From Gremmenia infestans (Eukaryota; Ascomycota; Leotiomycetes; Helotiales; Hamatocanthoscyphaceae): DNA of 64,000 nt. The stretch lies in the NCBI GenBank assembly GCA_032629725.1, contig JAFEVB010000002.1:2666001-2730000 (forward strand), in the 5' to 3' direction. The translations under genes and the position numbers were made by a program. Below are positions 54,898-64,000 of this stretch, in pieces. Numbering within the stretch: position 1 is the stretch's first letter; each line of letters starts with the position of its first letter. Below the pieces are notes generated by a model. That model made no database searches, was not told the DNA's origin, and saw nothing but the letters and a program-made list of their open reading frames with translations.

Positions 54898-57800
54898 ATG
54901 CCGGAGAGTGAAGGGGCTACCACCACCGTCGAGAAGCCTGATATAGCTGCGGCCAAGAATGGGCACGTAAGGGATGATGCGCCGCACAACGCGGAGGTTG
55001 ATGACTTTGGGTTGCCGGTGAAGAGAACAAAGGCGGTAGAGGACGATCATGTCAGCTTGGGGAATAGGTTATTACAGACCGGGCGTGCATCTCCCAATGG
55101 AGCTTCTGCAATAGTGAAGGAGACGGGCAGTCTCCAGGGAGGAGTAGATGAAGAGGATTCTGACAACGGAGATGACCAATTCAAGGATGCTCTGTCGACT
55201 CCAAATACTGAGCCACCAATAACTCGAGAACATGTGCAACAACACGATCCCGAACTACAATCGAGTACGATGGTGCAAGAAGAAGAGCATGATGGCTTAC
55301 CTCAAGAGACTGTGACGGAAATCCCAACCCCGCTTGAGAAAGATACCCTGGTATCCCCAATTCCTACCGAGACAGGCACAAAGGCATTGGCAGTCCAGCA
55401 ACCCGATACGGAGAACAAAACGAATGGTCACCCTTTACCACCAGGCACCGGCCACACTCGAGGCCATAGCTCGACAGCTCAAGGCATATCAGAATGGTCA
55501 CATCAGCAAATAGCCCCGAGAGAGGATAAATTACCGGAGCCAGAAGTAGATGAGTGGCAAACGATGCCGGCATACGCGCCTTACGATATATATGATGACG
55601 ATAACAGGCTCGTTGCCAAAGAAGCAGAATTGTCAGATGATGATAACGCCGCTTATGAAGGCTTAGGAGGGGCTGGAAAAGGATATACTAGAGTGCAACT
55701 GGATGAGGATGCTCAATCTGCTACGAGCCTGGACGAAAATACACAATATCTCTTCAAGGGTGCCAATGGGGGGGAAACTGGCGCAGGCGAGATAGAAGAT
55801 GAAGAGCAGCGAGATGCCCTTTCACAGATGCAAGCCACTAAAGATCTGTTAACGGAAGGCCAAAGGATCGCCTACGTTGGCATGACCCGACTGATTCTCT
55901 CAGCAATGCTGGCAGATGCAGAAGCCATGGCAACAACAAAAGGCAACAGGAAAGAAATCCACATGTCAGCTGAAGCTTTAAAAATGTGGAGTCAGAAGAT
56001 GATGGTCCGGTTGTACGCCCACATGGATATCAGCATGGCCGAGCAGGTCATGATTGAGCAGTTGTCTGAGCATGGTGTCGTCCCAACGGATCTCACTCCC
56101 ACCCTCATGCATAACGCTCGAGTGAAAAATCCCATGGCGGAAAAAGACGCATCGACAGCAACTTTAGCTTCTCGGCCAGACTCAGTAACCTCTTTCGGAG
56201 CGAGTCCTAGACCTTCAATCTCCTCACCAAGCCTACCTCAGACTCCAAAGTCTCCTCATCCACAAGAAGATGATGATCCAGCTGCGGTTCCGCCTCCTTA
56301 TCAAGAACATGAGGGAGAAGATCTGCCTGAAGTCCGGACACCTTCGCAGCTGCCAACCACTAAAAGTATCGACATTGATCTGCGGTGGACGGTTCTTTGT
56401 GATCTATTTCTCACCCTCATATCTGATTCCATTTATGACGCCCGATCCAGAGTTCTACTAGAAAAAGTTGGGGACAACATGGAAGTCTCCTGGCTGGAAA
56501 TCTGTAGGTTCGAAAAACGAGTAACGGATGCATTGGAGATGCAGCAGGCAGCAGAAAAGGAGAATTGGAACGAGGATGAGCACAAGGAGAGCAGGCGAAA
56601 ACTCGCATTAAAGAAGCGCTATATGATGATGGGTTTGGCAACTGTTGGTGGTAGTCTAGTCATCGGCCTTTCCGCTGGATTGCTAGCTCCGGTAATTGGG
56701 GCGGGGCTGGCTGCTGGTTTCACTACCATTGGCGTTGCCGGTACGAGCGGGTTTCTTGCTGGTGCTGGAGGAGCTGCTATCATCACTTCCGGGGCTGCTG
56801 CTTCTGGGGGCATCATTGCGGTAAGAGCTGCGAATCGAAGAACCGGTGCTGTCAAGACATTCGAGTATAGGCCCCTACATAACAACAAGCGAGTCAATTT
56901 GATCGTTACTGTTTCGGGGTGGATGACGGGCAAGGTCGATGATGTACGACTACCGTATAGTACCATTGACCCCATCATGGGCGACATTTATTCTGTTCTT
57001 TGGGAGCCTGAAATGCTTACCAGTATGGGAGACACTATCAATATTCTAGCCACAGAGGTAAGTACATTATAAAAGTCGATATTCTGTCATGTTAATTTCA
57101 TTCCAGGCTTTAACGCAAGGTCTTCAACAAGTGTTAGGCAGCACTATATTAATCGGTCTAATGGCTGCTCTACAACTGCCAGTTGTCTTGACCAAGCTTG
57201 CGTACCTTATCGACAATCCTTGGACAGTCTCTCTCGACCGAGCAAATGCTGCAGGACTAATTCTCGCCGACTCCCTGATTGATCGTAATCTAGGCACCCG
57301 CCCCGTTACGTTTGTGGGATATTCTCTTGGGTCAAGAGTCATCTTTTCATGTTTAAAGGAACTTTCCAGAAAAGGTGCCTACGGGCTTGTACAAAATGTA
57401 TATTTATTCGGCTCGCCGGTCGTGGCTAAGAAAGACGAGTACATGAAAGCCAGATCTGTCACTGCTGGCAGGTTTGTTAATGGATATGCAACGAATGACT
57501 GGATCTTGGGCTACCTCTTTCGTTTAACAAGTGGTGGTATTAGCCGTGTGGCAGGTCTTGCACCAGTGGAGGATATCCCAGGTCTAGAAAATGTTGATGT
57601 CTCGGAATTTGTTCCTGGTCACATGTCATATCGGAGTGCTATGCCTCGACTATTGAGAGAAGTTGGGTGGGTAGTAGAAAGCGACGAGTTCACTGAAATC
57701 GAGGATCCGGACCCAGAGGACCACGCAAAACGTCACCGAGAACTCATTAATGAGATTGAGGAAGCACGGAAAGAGTTCGAAAAACAAGAAAAGGAGAAAG

Positions 57801-58531
57801 AAGCAAAGGGCAAATTCCGATTTTTTGGGAGGAAGAAGAAGGATGTCGTTAATAAGAAAGAATGGGAAACATACGAAGAATCCAAGGGAGACATGGATTC
57901 AGGATCAAGGACTGAAGATGGGCAGGGAAACAACCATGGCGTTCTCTTCGATATTGACGCCATTCGTGCCGAGCTAGCGAGCGAGCAGATGGAAGTTAAG
58001 GAACTCAAGTCAACTCTACCGCCGATGAAGCTGGATTTGGCTTCCTCTCCCGGTTCGACCAATCCGCGAAACTCCCTGCGGGAGACGAAAAGCTACGACG
58101 CAGCCACCACGCTCAAAACCAACGATTTCCGGCCTTCGCCTTCAGCGTCACCGCATATACCCACCCCACCGCGAATGTCAAGTAGTACCGACGTTCCCGC
58201 CATCAGAAAGCTCGATATAAACCCTCCATCCAGCATGCAAAGTCGCTCTAGCCAATACCGAGAAGACGAAGAGGATGACATCCAAATGACGTTCGGCTCG
58301 GAGCCTTTATATAATCCTCGCTCACAGCCTATCGCGCCTCTTTCCGCGACGCCTTCCTTCAATAGCATTTCCCAATCATCTGCCTATGCAGCGAAAGACG
58401 AGAAATCAGAATCAAGGCCCGAGCTAAAGAGTAGCCAAACCATGCCGACGATCTGTCCTGACCCTAATGCCTGGGCAGAGGAAGAGGATGAATTTGGGCC
58501 GGAGAAAGAGATTCAGATGACTTTTGCATAA
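54898..58531 (+). CDS. DUF726 alpha/beta-hydrolase membrane protein (Mil1/TMCO4-like)
   Basis: Exons: 54898-57057 and 57107-58531, intron 49 nt, 1,194 aa. The N-terminal about 450 residues are acidic and disordered, with a helical region (GQRIAYVGMTRLILSAMLAD). The DUF726 core starts near residue 495 (LRWTVLCDLFLTLISDSIYD), followed by the Gly/Ala-rich membrane block LVIGLSAGLLAPVIGAGLAA and VTVSGWMTGKVDD. Exon 2 holds the nucleophile elbow FVGYSLGSRVIFSCLKEL and YLFGSPVVAKKDEY, GRFVNGYATNDWILGYLF and VPGHMSYRSAMP with the likely catalytic His. The tail is rich in charged and Ser/Pro residues. Yeast Mil1 (YFL034W) binds clathrin adaptor Apm2; a lipase activity is predicted for the fold, not shown here. 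Confidence 0.93.
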
Positions 58532-58709
58532 ATAGTAAGTGGTTCGATTCGATCGAGATTTGTGATAGGACGGTTACGATGGGTCATTGCTGTTTATACT
58601 CTTTTGTTGTGGCATTGCGTGCGTGCATGGTCCTGCGGGTGTAGGCTATTAGGTTGAATGCGAGAGGGAAATAGTTTCACACGGCGTCGAGAGATATGAT
58701 ACTTCGGTA

Positions 58710-59106
58710 ATGTCAGGTATGGCGAGAATGCCGAGAGAATTTCTCATGCTTGTCTATTTGGCTCTCAATCGTGAATACATCAAAAGCCGCCAGGAACTCG
58801 TCGCTGAGATTGTGATGTGAGTCCACTCCCGGGCTTTATTAGCATCGTTTTCCTATAAGTTTCGGTTATATTTGCCTTCTGAGCAAAAACAGTCTCATCA
58901 GGTGTCGCGTCCCCATCCGCCAAACAAGAATAATGACTTCTAATGCGTCCCCGAGCTTCATACTCCCCTCCACGCGCCTCGGGAAAATGTCAGATTTACT
59001 TATACAGAAAACGTCAAGAACGCAGATTCCGCCACTCGGATCAAATACTAAATACTCTTTTTGTGTTGTCCTTCTTAGGAGACATTTATACGATCTAGTC
59101 CGATAG
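58710..59106 (+). CDS. Possible small two-exon gene, unknown
   Basis: Exon 1 58710-58816 starts MSGMARMPREFLMLVYLALN. A GTGAGT donor at 58817 and an AAAACAG acceptor at 58890-58892 join it in frame to an exon 58893-59106 ending HLYDLVR; 106 aa in total. There is no recognised family, no good branch-point sequence, and an 86-codon antisense frame overlaps exon 2, so this may be chance. It lies 178 nt after the DUF726 stop. Confidence 0.2.
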
Positions 59107-62100
59107 TATCCTCGAGCAGACCTCAAATTTCACTGAGTTCAACCGCGCAGCCTTGGTAAAATGATGCTCCCTCTCTGATATAAGCACAGCCTACAGCTAA
59201 CCTCCCATATCTGCAATTGCTGCACATATTTGCACCTATGGATTATGATTAGTCCCGAGGGAGCAACGTACATGTTAGAACTGCTGAAGCTGAAAGCTTC
59301 GTGCTTGCCACTGATGCTCTGCCAGCTTATGGGGCAAGGTTAGGGCCTTGGAATATGAGTGGCAAGTCTCATGCAAAACAAGAACTTGACCACCCAAAGA
59401 ATGATTGTTCCAGTTTCCGAGGGAAGGAGGAGTACTGGGGATATTTTCGACTTGGAGTGTAACAGGTGACAGGAGTAGGAGCTGCGTAGGTGAGATACAC
59501 ATGCATTACAAAGCTGTCATTGATGGCTAAGACTTCTTGCCTCATACTCTGTATTTCGACGAAACAAAGCAATGTCCCTAAAATTTCCTTCCAAACCTGT
59601 ATTGAAAGCTTCTCACGTCCCTTTCACTCCTGGGGTTGAAGATCCCCCCGAAAGCCGAACGAACAGAGCCATTTCTTTTTCAAGCTGGTAATCGATAGAT
59701 CGCCAGCATAATCCAAGCAAACAGAAAGCTCAGATATGCAGCAAGGCAGCCACAAACACGACCCGAGATCTTGCCACATACTAGGCTTTCTATTCCTCAT
59801 TCATGAGACTGGAAAAAGCGAAGGGGTGTATCGCTTCATGATAGTGGCAAGAAGGACCAATTTCGAAGGATTTCGTGCGTCGGACTTGACCGTTTGACCA
59901 CATTTATCGTAGGAACACCCTCTTTTCTTTGTAGTATTTTTCTGTTCCAAAAAGGTTTCTCACGAGACCCAACCATTGAAAGCTGTTTAGTTTCATCAAA
60001 GAAATGCTTCCGGGTCATCTTTCTTGGCTCGCTTCGGTCACTACCTCGAATCACTACATTTACCAACTGTTTTGATAGGATTTCACCTTGTGTCTCCTTG
60101 CGTGCAAATCTATACAGTATAGCTGTCGGCACTCGTGAAGAAAAGAAAAGAGGGTGTGCTGCTGGGCTGCGCATTTACTCCTTGACACTGACACGGACCA
60201 TCAAAAGCTCTATCCCGAGTGTTCATCTCCCCTTTTATCCCACCAAACTCGCATAAATACATCAAAACAGCGTCCCACGTTACACTCGCGTACACAACTG
60301 CCAATATAGTATCCCTCCACCGGCGCTTATTGCATTTCCCAGAACCTTCATCCGATCAACGAATAAGCATGAGCCCACAAAATCATAAACACGGGCTACG
60401 TTGTGATCGCATACCGCCGTCTTTCCCGCGAGCCCACAAGGGTGACACGCGGGTGAAGAAAGGGGCAGGGTTCATGTGCCGCACGCCCTTTTTTGATATG
60501 TTCTAGAAGACGAAGATTGCGATATCCGGTATCCTGGGACTAAAGGGCTGACAGTTGACGCTAATATTATTATTAATAGGGTGGTGGTGCTCCTCACTTC
60601 CCGGGAAACTGGGGAGAAAGCTCGCACATGCTGAAACTGAATACAAATCGAAAGAAAGGACAATCACAGAGAATGCATTTCCATCTCCGTCTTCTGTGAA
60701 ACTACGACTATGCCGCGTATCTACTATATGTACGTCTTCCGTTCACTCGGGATGCAGTGCAATGTAGGAACGGGTCGTCCAAATCAGGGTGATATATGTC
60801 CGGTGAGACGATGAAACACGGCTTACGAGTGAAAAGCTGAGTACTCCGTATTCGGATGGTTCGATAATTGATGGCTGCTTCCGTTCTGTTGGAACAAGAA
60901 TACCACCGGCAAAATATGAATGCGGGGACCTCCTGCAGTAGCAGAATGAGACACTCTGGAAGAACGCCACGGGTCGGGCGTAAATCCCAAATAGATTGTG
61001 TTCTCCGACTTCTCAAGCACGGGAATGATTTTTCTCCGGTTCACGGTCCGGTTGGAAGTTACGGAATTAGGTTTTATATAGTACGGGCACTCTCCTGCAA
61101 GTAATGTGCGCGGGGGAGGGGCTTTGAGGCCGGGGAAGGTCCTTTTCGCGAGTGCCCACAAACCTCAACGGTAATGATAATGGGGGCCAGAAGTTATAGA
61201 ATAGGAATGTGAACGCACAACTATAGGTGAGGAGGCTCTAGGAGTTCAATGTGCAAGGACGGCTTCTAGCATGGCAGGTGGTTTAGACATATCGCAGGCT
61301 ATATATTACAAGGGTATATTGCTGGCTAGCATTCTCTCCCAAGGCTTAGATCTAATACCTCAACTTTGCTGTAATAGATCCCGCCAAATTCCGAGGGTTT
61401 CTGAAAACACTAAAGAGTTCAATCTTATATTTTTTGTGTAACGTCGCCACCGAATTTTGTTGGTGTTATACTTACAGGGTAGTATCAAGCATCTGCAAGC
61501 ATGGTTTATCGGAGTCAACACGCTTTCAAGGTATCAGATCGCCAGGTAGACCACGCCTTTTATTAATTGTCTGTGCGAGAAAATCCAGAAAGGTTTCCTA
61601 GGGCCATGCGGGGTATCTAAATATTAGATTACACATCTTAAAACTGGAGATCAAGAAAGGTTTCCAACCGCTTTGGTTTCGAATGCCCCTATAACAGCTC
61701 GAGTTTCCGTATTATTAGGTAGTATATCATCAATTTAACAAGGGGCCGTCCACAGATGAACGAATCGCCTTCCCCATGAAACCCCACAGATTCCTGCTAG
61801 ACACATATCGGCTATTAAATCGTGTACTGAATTCTGTTGAGTGCATGGACTTCGGAACGGTTTGGTGCCGAACGCTGGTAGAGATTTTGTAAAAATCACC
61901 AACCTCAAGTACCAAGAATGCTAGCTAGATAGGGGTTTAAGGTGTACAGAGTTATAGCAGGAATCAGAAAGCATGAAACCTTCAATTGCTTAGTAGTGTC
62001 TTGTGCATAATGTGGGAGCGTCCATAGCTTCACGGAAGTGACGCCGGAACCATGATTTTCACCTGTAAAGGTACGACGTTGAGGACAAGAAGAATCGAGA

Positions 62101-62826
62101 CGGCAAGAATCGCGGCCGCCTCCTTTTAGATGGCTGTACGAGTAGATTTGCGGTTCCATTTGAACGTGCATGGCATGTGCTTTGTAGCTACCAGTAGGCG
62201 AAACCTTGCAGGCCGATGAGGAGAAAGCTCCGACGTTCATCCCGCATTTATTGTATCTGGGACATAGGTATAGGTAGGTAACCAAACAGTTCCAGAAAAG
62301 TCAAAAGGTGGACGCTTAAAATAACAGGGGAAAGATCAAACTTGCGTCTGTTGGTTAGGTATGATACTATACTATGCGGGGGATCAAATGGTGATTTATT
62401 TCATAGAAGGCACTGATGAGGGTAGAACAAACATCGGGAAAGGCAGATCTAGAGTTGAGTAGGGCAGAGTAGGGAGTACCTAGGTATAGGTATACCTGAA
62501 GTATAGGTTGGGTACGCGTCTCGTATGATCCACCGCTAACTAGGTACCTAGGTAGACAAGCTGGACCTTGCCTGCCTCTTCTCTTGCCCTTGGCCTAGCC
62601 CCTTCATCATATCGCAACGGCTGTCCACGGCTGTCCGTCATCCTAAGAGGCCATCATCCACCAGCTCCGTACTCTAAAACGATCGCAGCTCAGCCGTCTG
62701 GGGGGTGTGATGCACTGGACTGTATAGGGTACGCAAGATGGGCAACAACGGGACGCTGAATCTGGTTCTGTATCACGACTTATCTACGGGGAATAAGGGG
62801 TGAAGAAAATGTTATAAGTACCTATG

Positions 62827-62850
62827 TAGGTAGGTAGGTAGGTAGGTAGG
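62827..62850 (+). repeat. (TAGG)6 microsatellite
   Basis: Six perfect units. Shorter TAGG/CCTA runs flank it at 62270-62280, 62540-62552 and 63750-63760. Confidence 0.9.
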
Positions 62851-63020
62851 TTATAAATTTATCTTTGTGGGGCTTAGGGCTTCATGCATGGAAGTGAGAT
62901 CTGCATGGAGACGCAGACGCGTAGGAAAAGCGGCCCTAATTTACAACGTGTTACTCGAGTAGCAGAGGGGGGAACCATTGAAAGTCATAGTGGATGAGTG
63001 CCGCCTTGTTCCTTGTGTGC

Positions 63021-63044
63021 CAGTCCCAGTCCCAGTCCCAGTCC
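63021..63044 (+). repeat. (CAGTCC)4 repeat
   Basis: Four perfect hexamer units followed by CAGACTCC. Confidence 0.9.
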
Positions 63045-63105
63045 CAGACTCCAGCGCCTTGTCACTCGTACAGTACAATACTACAAGCAAGTACCTACTG
63101 GAGCC

Positions 63106-63147
63106 CAACAACAACAACAATAATAATAATAATAATAAAATAATAAT
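63106..63147 (+). repeat. CAA/TAA trinucleotide array
   Basis: About four CAA units pass into about nine TAA/AAT units with one interruption. Confidence 0.9.
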
Positions 63148-63500
63148 CGAAACTTCGAAAGTTCACTGGCGGGCCTGGTGATGAGAATGCAGCGTCGTGC
63201 GTGTAGGTAGTTTTTGGTTGACCAACCAGGCCCTTAAAGCTAGAGAAATACCTAAATACCTGGGCACTCACCGTACTCCGTACTCCGTAGCTTGCCCTTC
63301 TACCAGCGAACCGGCTGCGTTATCAAGCTTTACCCGTCGTGATTGGAGCATCCCATCCCATTCCGAAGCCTGTCGGAGTACCTCCCGGAGGTACTGTATG
63401 TACTGCGCTCAATAACATCTGCTTGTCACAGTCAGACGCTGCGCTGCTTTCACATTTCAGAGCCAAAATGGGCGCGAGCTTGACCTACATTATTCCTGCA

Positions 63501-63536
63501 CCTACCTACCTACCTACATACCTACCTACCTACCTA
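63501..63536 (+). repeat. (CCTA)n microsatellite
   Basis: About nine CCTA units with a single CATA interruption; the reverse complement of the TAGG type at 62827. Confidence 0.9.
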
Positions 63537-64000
63537 TCTAAAGGTCTTGGACCGGCAACTAAGTACTGTACCATACTCAGCCAATTCCAGCCTTACGAGT
63601 CGAGTTTCTGCAGTATCACCATGAGCCATGAGGCGTCATACGAAGTAGGTGGTCAAGCTCATGCCACTGATCAGCCCCAGCCCAGCCAGTCAACCAAAAG
63701 ACAGGCACAGGCACAGGCACACGGTGCACACTGCGTCTACCTATACCTAGGTAGGTAGGGAAGGTATGCAGGGGCATGGGCAGGGGCAGGGGCAAGCACC
63801 AGGGTCATCTGTCGGCACACCCCGGAAGCTCTCACCCACGCGCCCCCCCTCCCCTCTTCTTCTTACTGTACTGTACTGTAAGTTCTTGGCCTGCCTGTCC
63901 CCTATTGTCCACAAAACCTCATGCATGCATCGATACCTCCGTACTGGTAGATGTGCCGGTTAACGCCCTCTTTTGTACTTCGTATCCCCGTACCGAGTAC

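Larger units (their letters stand above)
58532..64000. other. Gene-poor 5.4 kb region
   Basis: No confident gene. Open frames of about 100-125 codons occur on both strands around 59840-60260 and 60700-61160 but overlap each other antisense and match no family, so they are not listed as genes. From about 62260 to the right edge the sequence is dense in TAGG/CCTA, CAGTCC, AAT, CAGGCA and GTACT microsatellites. Confidence 0.6.

Noticed and set aside
54832..55050. Minus-strand frames antisense to the DUF726 start containing Gly-Pro repeats
   Set aside because: Caused by the GGACCT repeat; shadow of the real gene.
58540..58556. GGTTCGATTCG resembling a tRNA B box
   Set aside because: Final CC of the B box is missing, and no A box or cloverleaf is found upstream.
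59836..60256. Overlapping open frames of 112 and 120 codons on opposite strands
   Set aside because: Mutually antisense, no recognisable domain, no supporting splice structure.
61905..62285. 126-codon minus-strand frame
   Set aside because: Composition and lack of any motif suggest chance.

Overview
This 64 kb window is nuclear DNA of a filamentous ascomycete (Pezizomycotina). The evidence is short (44-132 nt) introns with GTAAGT/GTATGT-type donors and CTAAC/CTGAC-type branch sequences, compact single genes on both strands, a dispersed 5S rRNA gene, and filamentous-fungal families (DUF3425 bZIP-like, 2EXR, Dsc4-like, Kar9-like, Caf120-like PH protein). A leotiomycete is my guess, but the sequence alone does not settle it. 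I find 21 protein-coding genes supported by family recognition and/or splice reconstruction, one decayed 2EXR copy and one 5S rRNA gene. There are no intact transposons, CRISPR arrays or bacterial-type operons.

Layout. 1-6375 (+): 3' end of the U5 snRNP helicase gene BRR2, a PWWP/LEDGF-like chromatin reader, and RCL1. 6593-16273: Dsc4-like membrane subunit (-), 2EXR pseudogene (+), membrane-anchored alpha/beta hydrolase fold without a catalytic Ser or His (-), PP2A methylesterase PPE1 (+), intact 2EXR protein (+), small membrane protein (-). 16965-27280: a conserved-looking Ser-rich protein (-), then a metabolic block of KduD-like SDR (-), DUF3425 regulator (-), retinol-dehydrogenase-type SDR (+) and sorbitol/xylitol dehydrogenase (+). 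28787-35603: KAR9-like protein (+), alternative oxidase (-), GFA/CENP-V enzyme (+). 35976-43107: large Ca2+/cation exchanger (-) divergent from condensin subunit BRN1 (+), whose 793-nt second intron carries a 5S rRNA gene. 44398-58531: mucin-like membrane sensor (+), CAF120-like PH protein (-), PTC7-like mitochondrial PP2C (+), UTP23 (+), DUF726 lipase-like protein (+). 58532-64000 is gene-poor and rich in short tandem repeats.

Themes. Several genes are housekeeping RNA or chromosome machinery: BRR2 (splicing), RCL1 and UTP23 (18S rRNA processing), 5S rRNA, BRN1 and KAR9. The block 19816-27280 looks like a small sugar/polyol oxidation set around a DUF3425 regulator, but this is inference from adjacency.

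Most notable: (1) the 5S rRNA gene, with TATA-like box and T-run terminator, nested in sense orientation in the BRN1 intron; (2) two conserved genes (KAR9-like and UTP23) that each need removal of exactly one base from an 8-base C or G run to restore the family reading frame, which suggests homopolymer errors in the assembly or real lesions; (3) a hydrolase whose nucleophile elbow has lost its serine; (4) a GC-AG intron; (5) an isolated 23-bp imperfect inverted repeat. Exon boundaries were derived by hand from reading frame plus splice consensus; the third intron of the DUF3425 gene could not be resolved.
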